Shown here one piece after another: positions 34,159 to 41,874 of a stretch of 64,000 nucleotides of DNA (within the stretch, counting starts at the first letter, position 1; every line of letters begins with the position of its first letter). The notes under the pieces are model-generated. The model was not told the origin of the DNA and did no database searches. It saw only the letters and a program-made list of their open reading frames with translations. A program made the position numbers and the translations under genes. The DNA is from DATEDA01 sp963789885 (GTDB lineage: Bacteria > Pseudomonadota > Gammaproteobacteria > Burkholderiales > SG8-39), in NCBI GenBank assembly GCA_963789885.1, contig CAWBNB010000021.1, positions 186,001 through 250,000 of the forward strand, written 5' to 3'.

Positions 34159-34830
34159 ATGAACCTCCTCGCGATCGAGACGGCGACTGATCGGCTCTCG
34201 CTCGCCGTCAGCGTCGCCGGCGTCGTCCACGAGCGCACGCTGGACGCCGGCCAGCGTCACGCCGAGCTCGTCCTCGGCGAGGTCGACGCGCTGCTCGCCG
34301 CCGCGGGGCTGCGCATCGGGGATCTTCACGGCATCGCGTACGGCGCGGGGCCGGGCTCGTTCACCGGTCTGCGGATCGGCTGCGGTGTCGCGCAGGGGCT
34401 CGCGGCGGCGCGTGCACTGCCGGTGGTCGGCGTCGGAACGCTTGCGGCGATCGCGGAAGCCGCGCCTGCGTCGCGCGTCGTCGCGTGCCTCGATGCGCGC
34501 ATGGGCGAGGTGTATCATGCCGCTTACGAAAAACAGCACGGCCGTCTGCACGAAGTGATTCCTCCAGGCTTGCACCGTCCCGATGCGGTGCCGCTACCCG
34601 AGGGCGAAGGCTGGAGCGGCTGCGGCGCCGGATTTGCCGCGTACCGCGACGCCCTCACCCTGCGCCATGGTTCCCGGCTCGCCGCTGTCGACCCCGCGAT
34701 CTTCCCGTCGGCTGCGGCAGTGGCCCGGCTCGCGGCGCCGCGGTTTGCCGCGGGCGAGGGCGCTGCCGCCGCGACAGCGCTGCCGTTCTACCTTCGCGAC
34801 CGCGTCGCGCTGAAGACGAGCGAACGATGA
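34159..34830 (+). CDS. tsaB: tRNA threonylcarbamoyladenosine biosynthesis protein TsaB
   Basis: A 223-residue ASKHA-fold protein that partners TsaD in making t6A at position 37 of ANN-reading tRNAs. Family features are MNLLAIETATDRLSLAV, GQRHAELVLGEVDALL, and YGAGPGSFTGLRIGCG. The reading frame is open from 34138, but the ATG at 34159 begins at the conserved N-terminus. It overlaps rimI by 4 bases (ATGA). The order tsaB-rimI-UDG is common in Betaproteobacteria. Confidence 0.94.
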   Translation: MNLLAIETATDRLSLAVSVAGVVHERTLDAGQRHAELVLGEVDALLAAAGLRIGDLHGIAYGAGPGSFTGLRIGCGVAQGLAAARALPVVGVGTLAAIAEAAPASRVVACLDARMGEVYHAAYEKQHGRLHEVIPPGLHRPDAVPLPEGEGWSGCGAGFAAYRDALTLRHGSRLAAVDPAIFPSAAAVARLAAPRFAAGEGAAAATALPFYLRDRVALKTSER

Positions 34831-35288
34831 GCGCGGTGCTGCGCCCGGAACCCCGGATCGAGCCGCTCGCCGCGTGCGACCTCGATGCCGTAGTGGCGGT
34901 CGAGGCCACGATCTACGATTTTCCCTGGACGTTCGGCAACTTCCGCGACTCGCTGGCGGCCGGCTACAGCTGCTGGGGGATGCATTCGGCGGACGGGCTC
35001 GTCGGCTACGCGGTGATGATGCTCGGCGCGAACGAGGCCCACCTGCTGAATCTGAGCATCGCTGCGCCCGTGCAGCGGCGGGGGTACGGCGGGAAGCTGC
35101 TGGAGCATCTCCTCGGCGTCGCGCGCGGCTACCAGGCGCACGTGATCTTTCTCGAGGTGCGGCCGACGAATCCGGCGGCGCGCCGCCTCTACCTGCGGTA
35201 CGGGTTCGAGCAGGTCGGCGTGCGCAAGGGCTATTACCCGGCGCGGCACGGCCGCGAAGACGCGCTCCTCCTCAGCCTCGTGCTGTGA
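34827..35288 (+). CDS. rimI: Ribosomal protein S18 alanine N-acetyltransferase RimI
   Basis: A 153-residue GNAT enzyme that acetylates the N-terminus of ribosomal protein S18. Its start overlaps the tsaB stop. The motif-A segment is LSIAAPVQRRGYGGKLLEHL, with VRPTNPAARRLYLRYGF later and a C-terminal KGYYPARHGREDALLL, typical of RimI. The S18 of this genome begins Met-Pro after the ATG, which may matter for whether this activity acts on it. Confidence 0.93.
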   Translation: MSAVLRPEPRIEPLAACDLDAVVAVEATIYDFPWTFGNFRDSLAAGYSCWGMHSADGLVGYAVMMLGANEAHLLNLSIAAPVQRRGYGGKLLEHLLGVARGYQAHVIFLEVRPTNPAARRLYLRYGFEQVGVRKGYYPARHGREDALLLSLVL

Positions 35289-35342
35289 GCCCTCGGGGCC
35301 GGAAAGGTCAAACCCGACCGCGGGACGCGCGAGGGTAGCTCG

Positions 35343-36104
35343 ATGAGCGCGCGCCGCGACCGCATCCTCGCCGAAATCGGCGTCCGACCGCTCTGGCGGT
35401 TGCGCAACCGGGGGGGGCGTGCGGCGCCGCCAGTCCCGATTCCCGACCCGGTGAGTGTCGCGCGGGCGGCTCGCGCGAGCGACGGCCCGGAGCTCGAGCT
35501 CGACGACCGCGCGGCCCGCATCGCGCGGATGGAATGGCCGGCGCTGAAGAGCGCGGTCGCGACGTGCGAGGCCTGCGGTCTTTGCAAGACGCGCACGAAC
35601 ACGGTGTTCGGCGTCGGCGACGAGCGCGCCGAATGGGTGATCGTCGGCGAGGCGCCGGGCGCCGAGGAGGACGCGCGCGGCGAACCGTTCGTCGGGCAGG
35701 CGGGGCGCCTGCTCGACAGCATGCTCGCCGCGGTAGCGCTGCGCCGGGGCGAGAACGTCTACATCGCGAACGTGCTCAAATGCCGGCCGCCCGGCAACCG
35801 GAACCCCGAGCCGTTCGAGGTCGCGCAATGCAGCCCGCACCTCGTCCGGCAAATCGAGCTGATCCGGCCGAAGGTGATTCTCGCGATGGGTCGTGCGGCG
35901 GCGCAGCTCCTGCTCAACACCGACGCGAGCATCGCGAGCCTGCGCGGCAGGCTGTTCCGCTATCAGGGCGTGACGACGATCGTCACGTACCATCCCGCAT
36001 ACCTGCTCAGGAACCTCCCGGACAAGTCGAAGGCCTGGGAGGACCTCTGCTTCGCCCGTGCGACCATGAGGGACTTGAAGGCGGCCGCCGCGCCGCAATC
36101 TTGA
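35343..36104 (+). CDS. Uracil-DNA glycosylase, family 4 (Fe-S type)
   Basis: A 253-residue enzyme that removes uracil from DNA. The Fe-S cluster cysteines are visible as CEACGLC, then NVLKCRPPGNRNPEPFEV and the AQC that follows. The catalytic segment is GEAPGAEEDARGEPFVGQAG and the late motif is TYHPAYLLRN. The first about 65 residues are a Pro/Arg/Ala-rich extension of the kind seen in betaproteobacterial forms. It follows rimI by 54 bases in the same direction. Confidence 0.92.
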   Translation: MSARRDRILAEIGVRPLWRLRNRGGRAAPPVPIPDPVSVARAARASDGPELELDDRAARIARMEWPALKSAVATCEACGLCKTRTNTVFGVGDERAEWVIVGEAPGAEEDARGEPFVGQAGRLLDSMLAAVALRRGENVYIANVLKCRPPGNRNPEPFEVAQCSPHLVRQIELIRPKVILAMGRAAAQLLLNTDASIASLRGRLFRYQGVTTIVTYHPAYLLRNLPDKSKAWEDLCFARATMRDLKAAAAPQS

Positions 36105-36135
36105 CGACGGTCCAACCCGCAGGAGGACAGGACAA

Positions 36136-36732
36136 ATGAGAAAACTTTGGGTGCTCCTCGCCGCGCTGGCGCTCTCCGGCTGCGGCTACAACGAGATCCA
36201 GCAGAAGGACGAAGGGGTGAAGGCGGCCTGGTCGGAGGTGACCAATCAGTACCAGCGACGTGCCGATCTGATCCCGAACCTGGTCGCGACGGTCAAAGGC
36301 TACGCGCAGCAGGAGCAGGAGGTGCTGACCCGCGTCACCGAGGCGCGGTCGCGGGTGGGGCAGATCCAGGTCACTCCCGAGACGCTCAACGATCCGGCGG
36401 CGCTGCAGCGCTTCCAGCAGGCGCAGGGCGACCTCACGAGCGCGCTGTCCCGGCTGCTGGTGGTCGTCGAGAAGTACCCGGAGCTCAAGTCGGACCAGAA
36501 CTTTCGCGACCTCCAGGCGCAGCTCGAAGGCACCGAGAACCGCATCGCAGTCGCGCGCAACCGCTACATCAAGACGGTGCAGGACTACAACGTCCTCGTG
36601 CGCGAGTTCCCGGTGAACGTCACCGCGATGGTGTTCGGCTACAAGACGAAGCCGAACTTCACGGTCGAGAACGAGCGCGAGATCTCGAGCGCGCCGAAGG
36701 TCGATTTCAGCAAGCCGGCGGAGAAGAAGTAG
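36136..36732 (+). CDS. lemA: LemA family lipoprotein
   Basis: A 198-residue LemA protein. A lipobox (LALSGC, cysteine near residue 17) shows it is membrane-anchored. The all-helical LemA core is clear: YNEIQQKDEGVKAAWSEV, QYQRRADLIPNLVATVKGY, ENRIAVARNRYIKTVQDYN and VREFPVNVTA. LemA proteins are envelope-associated and of uncertain role; in many genomes they precede TPM-domain genes, as here. It begins 31 bases after the UDG gene. Confidence 0.93.
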   Translation: MRKLWVLLAALALSGCGYNEIQQKDEGVKAAWSEVTNQYQRRADLIPNLVATVKGYAQQEQEVLTRVTEARSRVGQIQVTPETLNDPAALQRFQQAQGDLTSALSRLLVVVEKYPELKSDQNFRDLQAQLEGTENRIAVARNRYIKTVQDYNVLVREFPVNVTAMVFGYKTKPNFTVENEREISSAPKVDFSKPAEKK

Positions 36733-36747
36733 GATCGCCTGCGGATG

Positions 36748-36785
36748 AACGCCGGCGGGCGCGGTGCGCACCGCGGGTCGGCGTT
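36748..36785. repeat. Nested inverted repeat between lemA and the TPM gene
   Basis: Outer arms AACGCCG (36748-36754) and CGGCGTT (36779-36785) enclose a perfect 16-base palindrome at 36760-36775 (CGCGGTGC with GCACCGCG). The transcript would form a strong hairpin in the 73-base gap. No T-run follows, so it may adjust expression rather than terminate. Confidence 0.5.
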
Positions 36786-36805
36786 TGCCTCCAGACTGAC
36801 GCGCA

Positions 36806-37723
36806 ATGAACCCCGGTAGGTCGCGTTTCGTAGCGCTGGTCGGCAGCGTTCTCCTCTGGCTTGGCCTGCTCGGCGGCGCGTGGGCGCAGGACCTTGTGCC
36901 GGTACCGCCGCTAAAGGGGCGGGTCACCGACCTGACCGGGACGCTCACTGCGGACCAGGTCGCCGACCTCGAACGCTCGCTCGCGGCGTTCGAGGCGCGC
37001 AAGGGCAGCCAGATCGCGGTGCTCCTCGTGCCGACCACGAAGCCGGAGGACATCGCGCAGTACTCGATCCGCGTCGCCGACCAGTGGAAGGTCGGGCGCA
37101 AGAAGGTCGACGACGGTCTGATCGTCGTCGTCGCCAAGGACGATCACAAGCTGCGCATCGAGGTCGGCTACGGGCTGGAGGGCGCGATCCCCGACATCGT
37201 CGCGCGCCGCGTCATCCGCGAAACGATGGCGCCGCACTTCGTCGAGGGCGACTTCTACGGCGGACTGAAGGCCGGGACGGATCAGCTCATCAAACTCGTC
37301 GACGGGGAAAAGCTGCCGCCCCCGCCCCAGCAGGGCGCACAGCGGCCGGGTGAGGGGGCCGACCTCCAGTCGCTGTTCGTGATCCTGCTCGTCGTGATCG
37401 TCGTCGTCGGGGGGATCCTGACGAAGATCCTGGGCCGGTTCTTCGGATCGGCGGCGACCGGGGGCCTTGCGGGGTTCATCGCGCTCGCGGTCGCCGGCAC
37501 GATGATCGCGGCCGTGGCCGCGGGAATTCTCGCGTTCCTCCTCACGCTGATGTTCGGCGGCGTCGGCGGCGCGCTCGCCGGCGGTCGGCGCGGCGGCTGG
37601 GGCGGCGGGCCCTGGATCGGCGGCGGCTCGGGCGGGAGCTGGGGCGGCGGGGGCGGAGGCGGCTGGTCGGGCGGCGGCGGCGGATTCGGCGGCGGCGGTG
37701 CGTCGGGGAGTTGGGGGAACTAG
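36806..37723 (+). CDS. TPM-domain (YgcG-type) exported membrane protein
   Basis: A 305-residue protein with a signal peptide (residues about 1-28). The TPM domain spans about 33-155 (TDLTGTLTADQVADLERSL, then VADQWKVGRKKVDDGLIVVV). Two hydrophobic segments (about 190-212 and 218-250) follow, then a Gly/Ser/Trp-rich tail (repeated GGGGS-type runs ending GASGSWGN). This is the YgcG layout. It probably acts in the envelope with LemA. The next gene starts immediately after the stop. Confidence 0.9.
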   Translation: MNPGRSRFVALVGSVLLWLGLLGGAWAQDLVPVPPLKGRVTDLTGTLTADQVADLERSLAAFEARKGSQIAVLLVPTTKPEDIAQYSIRVADQWKVGRKKVDDGLIVVVAKDDHKLRIEVGYGLEGAIPDIVARRVIRETMAPHFVEGDFYGGLKAGTDQLIKLVDGEKLPPPPQQGAQRPGEGADLQSLFVILLVVIVVVGGILTKILGRFFGSAATGGLAGFIALAVAGTMIAAVAAGILAFLLTLMFGGVGGALAGGRRGGWGGGPWIGGGSGGSWGGGGGGGWSGGGGGFGGGGASGSWGN

Positions 37724-38224
37724 GTGGGCATCGGTCGCTTCTGCCGCCACCTCGTCTCCGACCACTGGTCGGTGCGCTACGCGTTCCCGCCACGTGCGCT
37801 GAAAGCGATCGAGGACGCGATCGCCGCGCAGGAGCGGCGTCACGACGGCGAGCTGCGGTTCGCGGTGGAAGCGGCGCTGCCGTTCTTCGATCTCGTGCGC
37901 GGGATCTCGGCGCGCGAGCGGGCAATCGAGCTCTTCAGCCGGCTGCGGATCTGGGACACCGAGCAGAACGCGGGCGTGCTCGTCTACTTGCTGCTCGCCG
38001 ACCGGCGCGTCGAGATCGTCGCCGACCGCGGCATCCATTCGAAGGTTGGCGCCACGGCCTGGGAGGCCATTTGCGGCGCGATGCAGCGCGAGTTCGCCGC
38101 CGGGCGGTTCGAGCCGGGCGTCGTCGCCGGCATCCAGGCCATCAGCGATCTACTTGCGCTGCATTTTCCGCCGCGCGCTGACAACCCGGACGAGCTCCCC
38201 AACCGCCCGGTCGTGCTCGACTGA
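37724..38224 (+). CDS. TPM-domain protein without signal peptide
   Basis: A 166-residue protein with a second TPM domain (residues about 25-140: AIEDAIAAQERRHDGELRF, LRIWDTEQNAGVLVYLLLA, VEIVADRGIHSKV). It lacks a signal peptide and the Gly-rich tail. The GTG start is the codon immediately after the preceding stop, so translation is coupled. The lemA-TPM-TPM arrangement is recurrent in proteobacteria, and the role is unknown. Confidence 0.85.
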   Translation: MGIGRFCRHLVSDHWSVRYAFPPRALKAIEDAIAAQERRHDGELRFAVEAALPFFDLVRGISARERAIELFSRLRIWDTEQNAGVLVYLLLADRRVEIVADRGIHSKVGATAWEAICGAMQREFAAGRFEPGVVAGIQAISDLLALHFPPRADNPDELPNRPVVLD

Positions 38225-38265
38225 GGGCCCCGGCACGCACTGAAGGAGCCGCTCGCGGCGCGGCG

Positions 38266-39285
38266 CTAGTCGACGACCGGTCGCTCGGTCGCGGTCACCG
38301 CAAGCTCGAGCTTCCGCGTCCGCCGTAGGACCGACAGTGTCGCCGGCCGGCCGATCCGCTCGGCGGTGAGCAGGCGATGCAGGTCGTCGATCCCGCCGAT
38401 CGGGCTGCCGTCGTAGCCGACGATCAGGTCGCCCGCCTCCAGCCCGGCGCGGGCGGCGGGCCCGCCGCGCTCGAGCGACTCGACGCGCACCGCCCGGTCC
38501 GTCTCGAGCTCGTGATGGCGGACCACTTTTCGCGCCACGGGCACGTTGGCGCCAGCGAAGCCGAGGTAGCCGCGGCGGACCTTGCCGTCCCGCAGCAGCT
38601 GGGTGACCACCCAGCGGACGGTGTCGATCGCGGTAGCGAAGCAGATCCCCTGCGCCATCGGGATGATCGCCGTGTTCACGCCGATCACCTCGCCGCGGGA
38701 ATCGACGAGCGGCCCGCCCGAGTTGCCCGGGTTGAGCGCGGCATCGGTCTGTACGACGTCGTCGATCAGCCGCCCGCTGTACGCACGCAGGCTGCGGCCG
38801 AGCGCGCTCACCACGCCGGCGGTGACCGTGTGCTGGAAGCCGTACGGGTTGCCGATCGCGATCGCGAGCTGGCCGACGCGCAGGCCGCGCGACGCCCCCA
38901 GCGTCGCGGCGGGAAGGCCGCTCGCCCCGACGCGGATCACCGCGACGTCCGTGTCCGGGTCGTCGCCGATGACGTCCGCGTCGTAACTCGCGCCGTCCGC
39001 GAAGCTCGCGCGGACCGCTTTGACCCCATGGACCACGTGGCTGTTGGTCAGGATCAGGCCGTCCGGTGTGAACACGAATCCGGAGCCCGAGCCGCGGCGC
39101 TCGCGCCCGCGGCGCGCCTGCTCGACCTCGAGGTGGGCAACGGCGGGCCCGACGCGCTCGGCGGCAGCAACGACCGCCCGGGAATAGGCGTCGAGCAGCC
39201 CGGCGTCGCCGTCGCCTGACGGGCCGGCCGGGGCGGACTGACCGCCCTCGTCGAGCAGGAATTGGGGGATCGCGCCCATTGACAT
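38266..39285 (-). CDS. HtrA/DegP-like serine protease with one PDZ domain, no signal peptide
   Basis: A 339-residue trypsin-fold protease. The triad is visible: His83 in LTNSHVVHG, Asp113 in DPDTDVAVIRV, and Ser189 in LNPGNSGGPLV. A PDZ domain follows at about 245-330 (RAGLEAGDLIVGYDGSPI). The N-terminus (residues 1-50) is Gly/Ala/Ser-rich with no signal peptide or membrane helix, so it may be cytosolic or use another route. An AGGAG lies before the pair of ATGs at 39285 and 39279; either may be used. It is downstream of lplT on the same strand. Confidence 0.85.
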   Translation of the reverse strand: MSMGAIPQFLLDEGGQSAPAGPSGDGDAGLLDAYSRAVVAAAERVGPAVAHLEVEQARRGRERRGSGSGFVFTPDGLILTNSHVVHGVKAVRASFADGASYDADVIGDDPDTDVAVIRVGASGLPAATLGASRGLRVGQLAIAIGNPYGFQHTVTAGVVSALGRSLRAYSGRLIDDVVQTDAALNPGNSGGPLVDSRGEVIGVNTAIIPMAQGICFATAIDTVRWVVTQLLRDGKVRRGYLGFAGANVPVARKVVRHHELETDRAVRVESLERGGPAARAGLEAGDLIVGYDGSPIGGIDDLHRLLTAERIGRPATLSVLRRTRKLELAVTATERPVVD

Positions 39286-39347
39286 CGTCTCCTGGGGAAC
39301 TGCTCGGAGGGACGTGGGGGCGGCCGTCCCCGAAGTCAACCGCCGCC

Positions 39348-40658
39348 CTAGCCGTGCGGCGAGCCCGGCTTGTCGATGCCGATCAGGTGCAGCGAGTCGA
39401 CCTCGCGCTGGTTCGCGAGATGCCGCCGGTGCACGAGCACCATCGACGTGCTCACGAAGAGACCGAACATGACGATGATCGCGTAGATCGACAGGTTGGC
39501 CTTGATCATCCCCGCGTACAGCCCGAGCATGATCAGGATCGAGAGGTTCTCGTTGAAATTCTGCACCGCGATCGAGTGCCCGGCGCCCATCAGGATGTGG
39601 CCGCGGTGCTGGAGCAGGGCGTTCATCGGCACGACGAAGAAGCCGGCGAACCCGCCGATCGCGATCATGAGCGGGATCGCGACCCACAGGTCGCGTACGA
39701 AAATCATGACCATCACCAGCAGTCCCATCGCCATCCCGACCGGCAGCACGTCGACCGCGCGCCTGAGCGAAACGAATCTGGCGGCAGCGATGGCACCGCC
39801 GGCGATCCCGACCGCCGTGATGCCCTGGAGTGCGGTCGCCTTGGAGAGCGGGTAGTCGAGCGCGGCGCGCGCCCACTCGAGCACGATGAACTGCAGCGTC
39901 GCCCCGGCGCCCCAGAAGAGAGTGGTCGTCGCGAGCGAGATCTGTCCCAGCCGGTCCCGCCAGAGGAGGCGACAGCAGTGGTAGAAGTCGTGGATCAGGT
40001 AGACCGGGTTCTTCTTCGGCAGGTGGTGGTCGACCCCGGTGTCGGGGATGTAGAGGTTGAAGCCCGCGGCGATCACGTAGCCGAACAGGATGATCGCGAT
40101 CGCGGCTTCGCCGGGCGTATCGATGCTGGTCTCGATCCGGGGAATGTCGATTCCGAGGAGCGCCCGCGAGACGGTGTCGCTCACCAGGGCGCCGCCGACC
40201 AGCGTTCCGAGGATGATCGAGCCGACGGTCAGCCCTTCGATCCACCCGTTTGCGGCGACGAGCTGCTGCGCCGGGAGCAGTTCGGTCAGGATCCCGTACT
40301 TCGCCGGCGAGTAGGCCGCTGCGCCGAGTCCCACGACCGCGTACGCGATTAGGATCGTGAGGTACTCCGGGGCGTTCGGTGGCGTGAGGGCCGCGTAGAA
40401 GAGCATCATCACGCAGCCGGCGACCTTGATCGCGTTGGTGACGAACATCACCCGGCCCTTGGGCATCGAATCGGCGAACGCGCCGACGAAGGCCGCGAGC
40501 GCCACGTACGAGATCGTGAAGAAGAACTTCAGCAGCGGCACCATCCACGCCGGCCCCTGCAGCTGGGTCAGCAACTGGATCGCGGCGATGAGCAGCGCGT
40601 TGTCGGCGAGCGACGAGAAGAACTGCGCGCCCATGATGATGTAGAAACCGCGCTTCAT
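39348..40658 (-). CDS. lplT: Lysophospholipid transporter LplT
   Basis: A 436-residue major facilitator protein with about twelve helices. It begins MKRGFYIIMGAQFFSSLADN and contains GLGAAAYSPAKYGILTELLP, a family pattern. LplT flips lysophosphatidylethanolamine inward for re-acylation by Aas. No aas gene is in the window. The frame is open to 40772, but the ATG at 40658 begins the conserved membrane region. It is divergent from the LysR regulator, common in Betaproteobacteria beside alr and radA. Confidence 0.9.
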   Translation of the reverse strand: MKRGFYIIMGAQFFSSLADNALLIAAIQLLTQLQGPAWMVPLLKFFFTISYVALAAFVGAFADSMPKGRVMFVTNAIKVAGCVMMLFYAALTPPNAPEYLTILIAYAVVGLGAAAYSPAKYGILTELLPAQQLVAANGWIEGLTVGSIILGTLVGGALVSDTVSRALLGIDIPRIETSIDTPGEAAIAIILFGYVIAAGFNLYIPDTGVDHHLPKKNPVYLIHDFYHCCRLLWRDRLGQISLATTTLFWGAGATLQFIVLEWARAALDYPLSKATALQGITAVGIAGGAIAAARFVSLRRAVDVLPVGMAMGLLVMVMIFVRDLWVAIPLMIAIGGFAGFFVVPMNALLQHRGHILMGAGHSIAVQNFNENLSILIMLGLYAGMIKANLSIYAIIVMFGLFVSTSMVLVHRRHLANQREVDSLHLIGIDKPGSPHG

Positions 40659-40768
40659 CGGTGCTCGGCGGAGGCGGGTGGCGCCGCGGACTGGAGGGCG
40701 GGGGACGGCGGGGCTTGCAGTGCGCCGTTGACTACCGTGCGGCTTGCGGGGCGGCGCCGGCCGCCGCG

Positions 40769-40799
40769 CCATAAGTTTGGTCCATGGCCGATTTTATGG
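40769..40799. promoter_or_regulatory. Dyad-symmetric operator candidate before the LysR gene
   Basis: CCATAA (40769-40774) and TTATGG (40794-40799) flank a centre that contains CCATGG and matching GG/CC pairs. This is an interrupted dyad about 31 bases long in the 183-base divergent gap. LysR proteins usually bind such sites to control themselves and the divergent gene, here lplT. Confidence 0.4.
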
Positions 40800-40841
40800 T
40801 TGAATGGCGGGGCGGAGAATAACACACGCAATTTGCCCGCC

Positions 40842-41744
40842 ATGGCGGATCGCAGGCTCCAGGTCTTCCACGCCGTCGCGAAGCAGATGAGCTTCACGAA
40901 GGCCGCCGAGACGTTGTTCATGACCCAGCCGGCGGTCACCTTCCAGATCAAGCAGCTCGAGGAGCACCTCAACGCGCGCCTGTTCGAACGCGGGCACGGC
41001 AAGATCGCGCTGACCCCGGCCGGCGAGGTGGTGCTCGAGTACGCCGAACGGATCCTCGCGCTGTCGGCGGAGCTCGAGACGCGCCTCCGCGAGATGACCG
41101 GCCGGCTCTCCGGCCCGCTGCTGATCGGCGCCAGCACCACCATCGCCGAGTTCCTGCTGCCGCAGGTGCTCGGCGAGTTCAAGTCGCGGCATCCCGAGGT
41201 CCAGCCGAAGCTCACCGTCGCGAACTCCGAGACGATCGAGAACCGCGTCGCGGAGCACACCCTCGACCTCGGGTTGATCGAGGCGCCGTCGCACCTGCCG
41301 GCGCTGCTGACCGAGGTGTGCTGCGAGGACGAGCTCCAGGTCATCGTCGCCCCGGCGCATCCGCTCGCCAAGCTGAGGTCGGTGGCGCCGAAGCAGCTCG
41401 TGCCCTATCCGTACGTGAGCCGCGAAGCGGGTTCCGGCACGCGGGAGTTCACCGACCTCTACTTCCGCAAGGCGGGCATCGCACCGGCCGATCTCAACGT
41501 CGTGATGGAGCTCGGCAGCCCCGAGGCGCTGAAGGGAGTCGTCGGCACCGGCCTCGGTTTCGCCATCCTGTCGAAGGCGACGGTGGCGAAGGAGCAGAAA
41601 CTCGGCGACCTCGTCGCCATGCCGCTCACGCCGCGGCTGATGCGCGCGCTCTCGCTCGTCTATCCGAAGGAGAAGTTCCGCTCGCGCCTGGTGAATACCT
41701 TCGTCGAATTCACGAAGGATCGGCTGAAGGACGCGGCCGCGTAG
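40842..41744 (+). CDS. LysR-family transcriptional regulator
   Basis: A 300-residue LysR protein. The N-terminal winged helix-turn-helix reads LQVFHAVAKQMSFTKAAETL followed by FMTQPAVTFQIKQLE. The effector-binding domain extends from about 90 to 290. It resembles the CysB/CbbR-like group, but the inducer is not clear. The ATG at 40842 begins the HTH; the frame is open upstream to 40728 without family similarity. It is divergent from lplT. Confidence 0.92.
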   Translation: MADRRLQVFHAVAKQMSFTKAAETLFMTQPAVTFQIKQLEEHLNARLFERGHGKIALTPAGEVVLEYAERILALSAELETRLREMTGRLSGPLLIGASTTIAEFLLPQVLGEFKSRHPEVQPKLTVANSETIENRVAEHTLDLGLIEAPSHLPALLTEVCCEDELQVIVAPAHPLAKLRSVAPKQLVPYPYVSREAGSGTREFTDLYFRKAGIAPADLNVVMELGSPEALKGVVGTGLGFAILSKATVAKEQKLGDLVAMPLTPRLMRALSLVYPKEKFRSRLVNTFVEFTKDRLKDAAA

Positions 41745-41874
41745 GACGGACGAGGGCGGGTCGGCGCGATGCGCGTAACCGGGGACCGGGCTACGCGCGT
41801 AACATAACGCCCGGTGCCCGGCCGGCGGCCCGCGCCATCCGGGCGACCCAGTCCGACTGTCATGGGGAGGCAAG

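Noticed and set aside
41771..41803. Direct repeat GCGCGTAAC before the CmpX-like gene
   Set aside because: Two 9-base copies 24 bases apart in GC-rich DNA are too short to support a function without conservation data.
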